Positions 12,925 to 24,092 of a DNA stretch of 64,000 bases are shown here, in pieces; the first letter of the stretch is position 1, and the number at the start of each line of letters is the position of its first letter. The DNA is taken from NCBI RefSeq assembly GCF_029784155.1, contig NC_073693.1:143780843-143844842 (forward strand), written 5' to 3'. The DNA is from Uranotaenia lowii (lineage: Eukaryota; Arthropoda; Insecta; Diptera; Culicidae). The notes beneath the pieces are model-generated. The model was not told the origin of the DNA and ran no database searches. It saw nothing but the letters and a program-made list of their open reading frames with translations. The position numbers and the translations under genes were made by a program.

Positions 12925-13950
12925 GATTCTCTTTGTAAGCCAATATGTTACTTTCAATGCCTTTATTCAAGTAAATGTGTGACTTTTGGTTGCTTGGAAA
13001 TCCAATCTTTGAAACACAAAAAAATCGTTTTGAAATTTTTAAAAGTAAAGTGGTTTGAAACTTAAAATTTAAAATTATTTAAAAAAAAACAATTCAGTAG
13101 CTTTTGTAAAAAGTTTTTTTAAATAAGACAAAAGTATCTTTTCATAATCTTGTTATATTTTTGTCATAGTTTTGGTAGATTTGTTTTCATGCGATTTGCA
13201 GTCATTTGAAATATTTTAAAGTTGAGCGGAAGCCGCCGAATTGGATTTTAAGATGGCGTTTCATAGCGTCAGACTGCAAAATTCGGCTTCTACTAGTTGA
13301 TTCCTGTCACCTAATACCCACATTATGGGTGTTTTATGCGATTTCAGCAGTGTTTTTTGCCATTTTCGCCATCTTGGTTTTTCGGAATCAACGCGGTTTT
13401 TTTTTTGCGCGGTACGTATTCCCCGCTCACAGTTTTTATTCTGCAAATAAATTTGCAAAGATTTTTTCACGTGTGAATAATTTTTGCAAAACACAGAAGG
13501 TTTTTTTCAGTGTTGAACCGCTTCGCAATTCGCGTGCACTATGGCCGGCCTTCAAAAACTAACTTGCGAAATTCATCCGGTGAATGAATATTTCGCTTCG
13601 CAGTTCGCTTCGCGCTCACTGTGTTCGTACCCAAAGTTGGCGCATAATCGTGTTTCAAAAAATCACGACATGTTTAAAATCGGCTTAATTGTTTCTAATA
13701 ACTCACAATGCTCAAACGGTAATGATTATTTGGACGCAAAATTCGATAGAGATATTGTTAGCAATCCGAAAATCAATTATTTACCGATTCGCAAAAATCG
13801 GATAGTTAAAAAAAAACTCCTTTCAATGTGTTTACAGTACAAGAATCAACAATAACATTATCCAAGTATTTCTAGAAAGTTTGATACACTGTCCAGATTC
13901 ATCCAAAAATAGGCACTTGCTGAAATTCTCCTGCATCAATTCATGCGTAA
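12925..13950. other. Unassigned AT-rich DNA
   Basis: No coding region, RNA gene or bounded mobile element recognised. The ORFs of 118 and 104 codons at 13206-13855 show no domain, and the sequence is low in complexity. Confidence 0.5.
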
Positions 13951-13972
13951 TATACGAATGAATTTGCGATCA
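13951..13972. repeat. Target-site duplication, left copy (22 bp)
   Basis: TATACGAATGAATTTGCGAT followed by CA is repeated exactly at 15239-15260. The length and exactness mark a target-primed or staggered-cut insertion between the two copies. Confidence 0.85.
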
Positions 13973-15238
13973 GATATATTAAATGGGTACTTTTACCAGG
14001 AAGTAGGCGTGTGCTTGGACGGTGAAGTTTGGAAAAGTTTGTGCTCCGATATATTTTTTTCCAAAAGTTTTGTTTTGTTAGGAAATTTAAATTCTTTTAT
14101 TCGTTTGGACACATATTGAAACAATGTTAAGTATCAGTGTTAGAACAAAGTGAAGAAGTGGTCGCCAATCAGCTGGAGGATGATATTAAAATTAGACGGA
14201 TCGAGCGATGGGATATTTTGGAAGCTTAAAATGAACATTTGTAAAGTTGCTTCCATTAGAAGTTTCGGTGAGATCAATCCAATTTACTTCCTATTTGAAA
14301 ACTACGAAATAAGTTGCATTATCTGCGTGTTTTTTTAATTGTTAAAATGAATTAGTGTGAAGAAACCTAATGAGAATGTTTGCCAGCCGATGCGGATTTT
14401 GCAGCTTATAAATTGGTGAGCTCGTTCCTTGCATTATTTTTTTATATTACCATCTGCAATTCCGTCTTGAAATGAATCTGTGCAAAGCACAAATTTTGTT
14501 GTGAAGTGTATCATATTGTGTATGAAAATCCATAAAGATTCAAAACATGAAATGAAGGTAAAAAAAACTATCGAGGGCCGGTTTGGGGAAGTTATTTTTT
14601 CTTGATATTGCCAAAGTGCAATTTATCAATGCTAAGCATGCTGCGACCATAACAATTTGCTGCTTCTCAAATTTATTGAGTATAGATTTTGAAACTTTTG
14701 GTGCAATAATAATAATGTTTTATTTTTTCGACTATGTTATTTTATTTCAAGAGACTAAAGAATTACGATTGGTTTTGTTTGTTTATTTTTTTTTAATTAA
14801 CTATTATGAAATGGAATTGCAGGTGGTAATAAGGTAAGATATAAAACAATATTATTTATTCATTATATAATGAAATAGCTTAACTCTATTGTGGGGTTTA
14901 GTGGGGGGAATGGACAGGACATTAAACAATCGGAAGACTGATATACAATGGATTGTGGGTTCAAGCCAGCCGGAGTATCTCGACAAATTTAGAATTATGG
15001 GTAGGGTACTAAGTACCTTTTCAGGATTCTTAATTTGTTTCGAACAGTTGGAAGGGAGTAAGATGAGTCAAACCTGTCCCAAGCCAGTGGTAACGGACCC
15101 CTTGGTTGTGCTGCAATTATTGTTGATGGGTTAAGAATGAACAATTTTTGAATGTGCGATCGAGACTTCCCGTACCGTCTCGGGTCGAAAGACCTATCAG
15201 CCACTGGTGGGTTCACATACATACATACATACATACAG
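13973..15238 (+). mobile_element. Retroelement-like insertion with 22-bp TSD and (ACAT)n tail
   Basis: A 1266-bp insert bounded by perfect 22-bp direct repeats. Its right end is a short (ACAT)n run, the kind of simple-repeat 3' tail that many non-LTR elements and SINEs carry. Near the 3' end GTGGGTTCAAGCCAGCC resembles a tRNA B box (around 14956). No reverse transcriptase is visible. A short open stretch near 14134-14227 reads as a charged peptide that could be host exon debris, and sequences such as AATTGCAG at 14813 look like splice acceptors, so a retrotransposed transcript is possible. The family was not recognised. Confidence 0.65.
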
Positions 15239-15260
15239 TATACGAATGAATTTGCGATCA
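15239..15260. repeat. Target-site duplication, right copy (22 bp)
   Basis: Exact partner of 13951-13972, directly following the (ACAT)n tail. Confidence 0.85.
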
Positions 15261-15298
15261 ATTTATCAACATTAAATTAACTAAAAAAAACGATCAAA

Positions 15299-15683
15299 TA
15301 AGGTTGCCAGAGTTTTTTAGCACGTATCCGGGCCGGACAAATCCGTACAATTTTATATTAAAACCAGGCAAAATCCGGACAAATGCTCAACAAATACCAA
15401 GAAAAATGAAAAAAATGTTTTTTATCACACCTTAACGACAGATTTGAAACCGTATTTATTCTAGGCTTCCAAAAAAAACCATTCATGATTATTTTTATAA
15501 AACTTGCTCAAACCATTTCGTTTCGGAGGCATGAAGAAAAAAATAAACAAAACATATTGTTTTATTTTAGTTTGACTTGCCAAATTTAGTAAAAAAAAAA
15601 TTCGGCTTTTTTTTCAATGAAATCTGAGCAACCGAGCAATTTGTATGAAATATCCTGGCAAAACCGAGCGTCTGACAACCTTA
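15299..15683 (-). mobile_element. hAT-type MITE, TAAGGTTGCCAGA family, copy 1
   Basis: A 385-bp element with termini TAAGGTTGCCAGA and TCTGACAACCTTA and no coding capacity. It is flanked by CGATCAAA (15291-15298) and CGATAAAA (15684-15691), matching at 7 of 8 bases, as expected for the 8-bp duplication of hAT transposition. Compared with the other three copies it is reversed: the end that carries the sequence complementary to GGATACGTGCTGAAAAA is on the left. The interior holds diverged CCGGACAAAT-type motifs common to the family. Confidence 0.85.
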
Positions 15684-16137
15684 CGATAAAACATTACAAC
15701 ATTCAATGGTTTGTCAAATTTTCACAAAAAAACACTTTAGGAAATTCCAAGATAATTTCATGTTTTTGTAGTTGTGAAAAAGTATACTAAGTAGACCATT
15801 CCATAGAAAATGAGCAGGCCTTGAAGTACGATATAATCTAATTTAATTTTGATACTGAGAATTTTAGCAAGCATGAGTTGAAGAATCATTGTTCATTAAA
15901 AAAAAAATCATAAATTTATTTCATTACTAGAAATACCAAAATCTTTTTTTTAATGTCAAATTTCAAATACAAATTTTTGATTAAGGACAATCATTACAAA
16001 ACGAATTCCAAATCAAGTGTAAAAAAACTTAATTTATTCGGCATTGAAATTCTAATATTTAAATTGAAGCACAGGTTACATTTAAGATTTTTGATTAATC
16101 AAAATATTTTTGACAATTTTAAATAGTTTTTCAATAG

Positions 16138-16164
16138 TGCTACAAAGCACACCGTGTCAGCTAG
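16138..16164 (+). mobile_element. Helitron 3' terminus remnant
   Basis: ACACCGTGTCAGCTAG followed by T is the kind of 3' end insect Helitrons carry (CTAG before a host T). It shares GTCAGCTAGT with the complete Helitron at 34271-34909. The 5' part cannot be traced in the preceding AT-rich DNA. Confidence 0.45.
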
Positions 16165-16497
16165 TATTCAATGAATAAGAGAAAGTGATGTATTGATTAT
16201 TGTAGGATATTCATTCCAAGTTCCCCGGATTTATTTGGACATGCCCAGGTTTTCAAAGGAAATGGAAAAAATAATCACACTCAGGTCTAAATAAGGCTCA
16301 ATTTTTCTGCGCTTGTTTTATCCAAATTGTTTGTTTTTTTTTTGGAGTTTGAAAAGAGACTTGAATGCTGCTGACGTGTTTAAATATAAATAAAATGAAA
16401 ATTTTAAGTGGTTTTAATCACTTTCTTGTAGATTTATGTCAAAAAGTTCGAGATGAAGAATACATGGAGTAAAAACAACATAGATAATGCATAGATA

Positions 16498-17532
16498 GGG
16501 GAGATGAGGGCATAACGAGCACCCGAGGCATAATGAGAACTACGCTTTTCTACGAAAGTGCGTATTTTCTTAAATAAATTTTCATGAGGATTTGTTTCGT
16601 ACTTCCTATAGTATTTATTTTTCACAAAAAAAGGAATCTCCTTATCATTTTTACAGAGATATTTAAAAAAAACTAGCTTGGTTCTCAAGTTACGAAAATA
16701 TTATAATTTTTGAGCACCACGAAATAAGCTCTTATGATCTTAAAATAACCTTGATCTATAATGTACGCACTGCAACATGATGAACACATTGTTTCTCAAT
16801 TTTCACCATCATAAAATTTTTGATTTTTCACTTTTATCAATTTTAAAACACGTTTTTACTTAAATTTGTTGACTAGGGGCATATAGAGCACCATATTATC
16901 GAGGCATAATGAGCATTTTCTGCCGTAGAATCTAGCAGCGAATTAAAATTGATTTATAGCGCCACACCTTGACTAGTTTTCATCCGACAATTCAGCCTAT
17001 TGGTAAGGTGTCGGAGAGGTAATCAAAAGACTAGAGTTAGATTTCTGTTCGAGGTGATTTTTTTCCATTTACAATTCATGATCGATTTTTTTATTGTTAC
17101 ATTATACGGCTAGTAGCATCATCCTCCGAACAAAGCACATAATGTATGAGCGTGCGTGTATTCTACAAACAGACCTAGATTATTTTGTTATTGCTTTGTT
17201 TGATGAATCTACACCTCACCTGACTTCATCGAATTGAATTCGCTGCTAGATTCCCCGGCAAAAACGCACATCTTGCTCTGATTAATGGTGCTCATACTGC
17301 CTCAGGGGGGGTTCTCATTATGCCTCCACAGTGGCTGGTTTTCAGCTTTTGGCAAAATATTTTAAAATGTATTTTTTAACGTTTTCATCTAGTTTTTCAC
17401 GTTTCAGCTCGTTAGGGAATAGGCTTTTCAAGTGTCTGAACACGAAACAATAATGTAACCTCCATATTATAGCTATTTTCTATGGTTAAATAACCGTTTT
17501 CCTTAAGGTGGCCATTATGCCCCCATCTCCCC
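16498..17532. mobile_element. TA-flanked MITE with 18-bp terminal inverted repeats
   Basis: The left end GGGGAGATGAGGGCATAA and the right end (complement GGGGAGATGGGGGCATAA) match at 17 of 18 bases and are bounded by TA on both sides. Inside both ends the 16-mer GAGGCATAATGAGAAC (around 16525) recurs in inverted orientation (around 17310), and a third related block lies near 16901. No transposase is encoded in the 1035 bp. The TA target and short terminal repeats fit a non-autonomous Tc1/mariner-type element. A tRNA-like segment lies inside it. Confidence 0.8.
16980..17056 (+). repeat. tRNA-like SINE segment inside the MITE
   Basis: CAGCCTATTGGTAAGG resembles a Pol III A box and GAGTTAGATTTCTG a B box at normal tRNA spacing. 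The surrounding sequence does not fold as a tRNA, so a SINE or tRNA pseudogene is the likeliest reading. No target duplication found. Confidence 0.45.
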
Positions 17533-18559
17533 TAGACATAATGGGTACAAGCTAAAATGAAACCATTTGTGTTGCAGTAATTTACATCAATAAGGCAACC
17601 ACATTGTTATAATTGAAAGGATATTACTTCACATAAATGAAACCTAAGTTATAATTATAATAAATTGTAAAAACTTTCCAGTGTCTTCAAAAATAAGCTC
17701 TCTTTTTTTCTTTTTCTAGGGTTCATGATCTGAGTGTACTGATTCAGAGTAATAAGTTGTCTACGCCTTGATCTAAATCTGGGACAAAAAAATATGTCGA
17801 TTTCTATTAATTCGCTTTTTCCAGGCAATATTGTGAGATGATAAGCTTAAAGTGATGAAGATATTACTCAAAGAGCCTTAGATCCGAAAAAAGGCCTCCA
17901 TACTTCCGATTTGCCTAGTCTCATAACTGCAGGGTTTATTGTAAGTCACCTGCTGTGCACATTTTTAATCGGCAAGTACCATCATATCCCCAGTTAGCTA
18001 ATTTGGTTCAATGAAGGCAATGCATTGCAATGGCTATCGTTCCATACCGACGAAGTTCGGTGATTTCCTAAGTCCACCAGTTTGCCGGCCACCTCCAGCT
18101 CTTGGGTACAACCTATGAGGCGATGCATTTCACCCAATGCAAATTTCCGGAAGCTGTTTTGTTTTATTTGTTTATTTCTTTTTATTTAATAAATATGTTA
18201 GTACATGGAGAGAAACTCGTACAAAATAAAACCGTTTAAAAAATAATCGTTTTAAAACAGTAATCCAGTGTAGTACTCTAGTCCAATGAAAATCACAAAT
18301 TCAATGCGTGTTTTTGTTTGATACTTTAATCAACTTAAATCATATATTCATACTTAAAAATAAAAAAATGTTATGTTCAAAATTCATCTTAAAATTAGAA
18401 AAAACGAAATTTTTGTCCCGTGTAGTTTTATGTCCAGATCCCGTAAAAATTTCCAGGTTAATTGTCAGTCGATTTGATGAATTTGTCAATGAGTATGACG
18501 AAGTTCTAATCATCGGATAAAATAAAAAAGAAACATCCGGAAACAGGTTTTTTGTTTTG
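17533..18559. other. Unassigned DNA
   Basis: No bounded element or gene. On the minus strand around 18000-18130 a peptide with ELEVAGKLVDLG faintly recalls a copia-type gag segment, but it is too short and broken to claim. Confidence 0.4.
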
Positions 18560-21500
18560 GTTTTTTGGTCCCTCAGTCGCCAAAGTTCAGCTGTTGGCTG
18601 CCTACAAAGCCAAGTAATAAGAATGAGAAAAACGGGCAAAGGAAACCCCCGAACGACCGAAAACCGATTCCGTGCGTAGTTATTGGCCCAACCAAAGTAC
18701 ACTGACTTCTCGGATTACTTGTTTTGGATATCCCGTTCTTTTTTTATATACAATTTCGCATCGCATCGTCTGCTTTGGATGGAAACCGCCCGGCCGGCAG
18801 CGGCGGTGCTCTTCTAATGTCTCGCTCGGTGTAAGAACAGTCGTCAGTCTGCACTCACACTACCTACAGACTACTTGGGTAATCCAAAATGCACATGGTT
18901 TTGGCCGTGGTCGTGACCAGTGACGGGTTTGCTTATTCCTGCTTCTCCTTTTCTCCTTCGTTGGTGTAGCGCCTGGCATTGGACGCATCCACCTGATCTA
19001 CGAGATTTTTTTTGCTTCTGTCGATCAGTCCGCTTTGTTCCGGCTTTTGGCCTTCTCAAGCCATTCATGTGTTTAAGCACGTTTTCACCATTCGTTGTCG
19101 TCTTGGCTTCCCATAGTCTTTCTTTCGTTTGGTGGAGGGATTTCCCCAAACCCATCATCGGTGGCAGAGTGTTTTTAATGATATATGGCTTTTGCATGTT
19201 CCAATTTCCGCTTGAGTCTAAATTTTCTGTTCCCCGGGCCCAATAACGGCACATCGAAGAACTATGGGAAGCACCGGAAGTCAGTCGGCGAAATCACACC
19301 ACAAATACCCTTCCCCTTCAATTGCAATTGTACTTACCATCATCCTGTAGTTTGTTCTATTAGCGTCCAGCAGTACTACCATAACACAGTAGGCTGTGCG
19401 TTGTCTGTTCTAGATCGTTGATGAAAGAGACTATGGTAACGATGGCAGCAGCGGAAGAGTACGAAAACCGGAAGAATCACTTTCTGTGGTTACTGCGATG
19501 GTTTGCTTTGCCTTGCACACTCTCACAAGCACCCGTTCTAGAGTTTATGAGGAATACAACAAACTTCCGCGATAAAGGCGAGACGAGATGGTATACACCA
19601 GTAGAACCTTCGACGATTGATTCTTGGGGCTTTTCTGACTGGGGAGACTATACACAGTCTGCAACCCAAGATTCGCTTCAGCAAGTTTGTTCACCGAAAT
19701 ACAGAAGACAGAAAAAAAAACTAACACTGGAATGCACACACAAACCGAACGGTTCCACTTGAACGAACCGCTTGGAGACTAACTACACTGGCTGCGAGAA
19801 GGAAGAACTGCTGCTGTGGGGCTATGAGATTTCCGTCCCGACACGACCGGCGGATTCGAATGATTTTTGCGAAAATCTTAGACCAATTTGGGCAATCGAT
19901 GCACCAGCTGAGATTTGCGGAACGAGTTCGGTTACCGAAATCAAAGACCTTGGTGCAGATTTGAGCACTGCAAACGGAAATCCAACTGTAGACAGAAATA
20001 CGCGCCAGGGGCCCTACACTCTGTACACACGCAGAATTTGGAGGAACTTTTCACTTTGACTTTTCCGATATTGATTATTTTCCACGGCAGACGCACACAC
20101 TCACACCTTCGTACGTGAATTGGATGAGGTCGCGTGTCACAACACATCTATTCAGCAAAGTCGCTCGTGAGCTACCGAGAGAATTAGAGTGGTTTCGAGC
20201 TCTCTTTCGAGAGACGAATTTCGATGTTGAAATACCATATGGATGCGTTTGTAATCGATTAAAAATCAGCTACCGTTAATGAAATGTTAGAAAACAATTC
20301 CGATTAGGTTTAAACATCAAACATTAGCTTTAATCGGTTATAAATTGTCCAATTAATTGACAATAATAAACTCTCACGGGGAGCCACTCCCTAAGAGAAG
20401 ATATAAACAAACTGAGCGACTCTCTGTGAGTTCCATTCTCTCTGTATACATTCATGAGCGTGAGTTACGCGGAATACATATTCGGTACATGTTTTCATGC
20501 CATTTCCCGTTCATTTCCCTTTGCTGATTGTATACAAAATACCGAAAAATGCAATTTTCATCGGCGAAAGCTGCAACCGGACAAGATTGTGTGTGTGCGT
20601 GTGCGCTACAATTCTTATAAGTAGGTATAGATACTTTCGATGGAGCTGCACCAGACCGGTCTTCTCTAGTGGAATTGACCGGAATAAAATAAAACCATTT
20701 GCTGACAAATTGCATGTCAAAAAGGGAATTCATGAGTTTGCATCAGGTGAATGTGGCTAAAAAATCGCGCTATCTGCAACCTTCAACAACGATGTCGATC
20801 TGCAGTAGACATTTTAGGCCAGAGCTCATATTGGTGACTCTATTGACCACAGTCGGGCCTTCCCCAAATGGATTCTTTTGCGGCTTGCGGTCCGGTCCAG
20901 TTTTTGTCGTCGTCGTTGGTCGACATGATGGATCAAATTACGACGAACCGCAAGATCTCCCACAGTTGTTGTTCAGCTTATTCAACCGCCCGAGCTCAAG
21001 AGGGAAGCCTTAGTTTACGACAGGCAGCCATGATGCTGCTCTCCACCCTCGTCAGTCAGCGGAGTGAGTAAAGCCGGCTTAACGAAGGAACAATGATCCG
21101 ATTAACTTTGCCGAGTTTTTCCCACAGACATCTCCAGGCGGAAACTGTGAGGCCGGTGAAGACGAAGATGCGGGTCCGGAATGTGTCGGGTGGAACCGCT
21201 TTCTGATGCTGCTGCTGTGAGGCGACGAATTTGACGCGTATAAATGTACAAACACCATCTCAGTCAAGCACTCTAATATGGACAGATCATGTGGATGAGT
21301 GATGGCTTTCGTAAGATTCGAGCCTGAACTGTTTGTGACAATATAATGATGCGGCCAATAACAACAACGACGCGATGCTTTTTGGGGTGTTAATGCGATT
21401 ACAACGCGATGACAGGCGTTGGGTTTTCTTTTTATTTCGAAACTGTACGACCTTGTGAAGCCGTTTAATTTTATTATAGATGGGCTTTGAAATGGACCGG

Positions 21501-22099
21501 TACATCACCTTCCATTCATGGTGGTCATGTCAAGTCTCAATGGAGGTTCAAGAAGCTTCTTCAACAGTTATTTTTGAATATTCTGAAAGTTTAAACACGT
21601 CTGTTCGGTACCAAAAATATATGTTTCTTATCGAAGTCTTCGATCATTTTTCGATTGCCTTTTACTATTAATGCAAAAAAAATATTGACCCTCTTTTCAC
21701 ACGAATGAAAACATCAATGTTATTCTACTGATGAACGATTTTCGGTCCCATCCCTATAAAACAGTCGATGGGGATCCCAGCTGAAAATCTAGCACTTCAT
21801 GACACAGCATACTGAAGATGTTGCAAGAAGATAAGCTTCTTCGATTTTTATTAACATGAACGAATTTATTTCATGGTGATGGATTCTAGAAAAATATCAG
21901 TTAAAGAAAGGCGAAGAAATGGATATCCTATACAGTGATGTATTCGAGTATAGCATCAATATGACTAGAAAAAATATATACGTGATACTCGATGCTGAAT
22001 TCTTTACTGGAAGCAAAAGCCTCTCTCTTTCAGTACCTGTTATTCCAAAGAAAAATCTCATTTATTTCTGACTCGTCAGTTGATAAACTGCAGGTATAA
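18560..22099. other. Host-like single-copy island with GAGAG/CTCTC clusters
   Basis: Higher-complexity sequence than its surroundings with no transposon signature. Several short ORFs (for example minus 18871-19254 and plus 19418-19762) have no recognisable product. Two segments are dense in GAGAG, CTCTC and GTGAG motifs (20157-20222 and 20367-20467), similar to clusters at 25068-25120 and 26262-26321. Such motifs bind GAGA-type factors in flies, so this may be a promoter or Polycomb/Trithorax-type regulatory region, but no transcript structure can be proven. Confidence 0.4.
20402..20440 (+). promoter_or_regulatory. Candidate TATA-type core promoter
   Basis: TATAAA at 20402-20407 is followed about 30 bases later by CCATTCT, which fits a loose initiator. 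GAGAG and CTCTC motifs surround it, and the next ATG (20454) opens a 56-codon frame with no recognised product. The spacing is right, but both motifs are common in AT-rich DNA. Confidence 0.22.
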
Positions 22100-22129
22100 G
22101 GCCAAGAGAGCTACATGTCACAGTTGGTA

Positions 22130-24092
22130 CTTAAACAGTATGTGGATGAGAGAGTCTTCCCAGATGTTGGGGAAGCGGCAGCGATTGGTGCTCCGGGAAA
22201 GCCACTAGATGATCCATCGCCCGATATGTCTCCTGCATACGGCGGATACAGGTATGGATACTCAGAAATTGGTCTAGAGCAGGATAATGCTCTACACTGA
22301 GGACTTGAACGGCCTTTCCGATAACCAGTTTGGTTTTCGGAAAGGCCGCAGCACGGTGGATGCCATTTGACTATTCATCAAAGAAGCAGACGAATCCTGG
22401 CTGAAGAAGAGGAGAGGAGTCCGGATTTGCGCAGTGGTCACTCTGAAGAACGCCTTCTACAGCATCAGTTAGGCAGCGACGTTGTTCACCACCGAGCATC
22501 GGGACCTTCAACCGAGGAGGTCCAGCTACTCGTCACAGTAGTCGTCTGTAGCGATCAAGAAGGTGGAAAGTTGGATGCGCTTCAAGAGGTTGCGTATTGC
22601 TCACCACAAGACCGAGATGGTGCTGATCATAAACCTGATTTCAGCACAATCAAAGACGATTGCAGCTGGACCGTGCACAATCGAATTCAAGCGCGTGATC
22701 AAGTACATTAAAGTGGTTTATTCATGACGCAGTTTTCAACTGGTCACGAATACCACCATCTGTTTGGACATGTGGCCTAGCCATTTTGCCCAACCTGCGG
22801 GGACAGTTGAAAACCAGAGCACATAGTATTCAACTGTTCGAGGTTCAAAGGGGTTCGCATGAACCTGCTTGCTGCCTGTGGACCCGACACGACAGCCAAC
22901 AAAATCGTGCGGAGGATGTGTGAAGATGCTATTACTTGGTGTGTGGTGAGCGATGGGTTCACCCGGATCATGACTGTCTTACACAGGAGTTGAAACCAGC
23001 ACCAGTCCGTGACCAGTGAAGGGTGATTTCTTTGCCGGGGAGCATCAGAGTAGAGAACGTCCGAACTTAGCAGTAAAGGATACAAAGATAAAACTTTACC
23101 TTCTGCGTATGCCGAGCTGCTTGGTACGTCACCTGTGTTTGTAGGATGCCTCCACCGTTACCGTCACGGAGTATTGGAGTAGAACGCGCCCTCTGCGACG
23201 GACACTGCGGCGAGAAGACATGATCTTTTCCGGAGTCGAACTCGAAGGGGGAAGAGTATTCACACCGCGAAATACTCTCGGGTAGAGTGGTTTCACGTCG
23301 ACGTCGAATGAGCCACTCGAGCCAGGTAGGATGACATCACAGTCGGGATTCATCTGAGTCGAAACCGTGAAAGGCCCTTAAGTGTGTTGTGACAGGCACG
23401 TGTCTAGAATAAGTTGGTCTCGATCGGCACACGCACAGGCCTCGAGCCAAACCAAGTAGAGCCAAGACCACAATCCGTTAGAGGAGAGGTCACTGGTCTC
23501 TAGCAGGGGTCTCGAACAGAGACGAAGTTCATGATAGTCGTGGTAACCAAGCGAGCCTCGAGTTACGAGTAAAGGCCGAACCTCAAGTCATCAGAAGAGT
23601 GATCCTTAGTCTTGAATCGTAACAAGAGACAGGGTCGGGTATCAGGATGAATCTCGAAATCAAGACGGATAACATGGTTAAGTGGAGAAAATTTGGGCCT
23701 CAAGTCACCAGGAGAGGTAAGATAGAGTCTCGTCATGAATCGGGTGCGAGGAGAGGCGTTTCGTCAACGTCTCGAATTGTGACAAGAGGCGGAAGGTGGG
23801 CCTCGAGTAAAGGCGAAGGTAGAATCAAGTCGCGAATTGTGATAGTACGTAGAAGAGAAGCGCGTTGAGTAGAATGAAAACGAGTATTGCCGTAGAGCAC
23901 TTTGTGCTAGTATAGTCTCCTATCACAGGTACGGTCTTATTTGCAGATCCAGATAGCATGTTAGTACCTAGTACCATGAGTAGCCAATTGCACCCATGGA
24001 CTCAGAGTATCAAACTAGGGACGAAGTGTTTCGTCGTGCCTTGGAATGCAATCTGAATCAAGAATTTACCACCTGAGCTATCAACCAAAAAA
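22130..24092 (+). pseudogene. R1-clade LINE, decayed 5'-truncated copy
   Basis: Remnants of an R1-clade reverse transcriptase ORF in several frames with stops. They include a VWKRQRLVLLRK-like block near 22160, LSDNQFGFRKGRSTVDAI near 22310-22370, and the post-RT C-terminus with FMTQFSTGHEYHHLFGHVA and a CCHC-like cluster near 22725-22850. It then reads LLAACGPDTTANKIVRRMCE and VSDGFTRIMT near 22865-22980. An internal part of the RT is missing. Downstream (23000-24092) is a long 3' UTR rich in GAGGAGAGGTC-like repeats, ending in a short A run. The C-terminus and UTR match the copy at 56726-59224, so both belong to one family. It cannot make an active protein. Confidence 0.85.

Noticed and set aside
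17990..18130. copia-type gag fragment
   Set aside because: Only a dozen residues resemble gag; no protease, integrase, LTR or zinc knuckle nearby.
18871..19254. 127-codon minus-strand ORF as a host gene
   Set aside because: No domain, mixed basic composition and no splice context; a long plus-strand ORF overlaps it, so coding cannot be told from chance.
19418..19762. 114-codon plus-strand ORF
   Set aside because: No recognisable product and no supporting signals.
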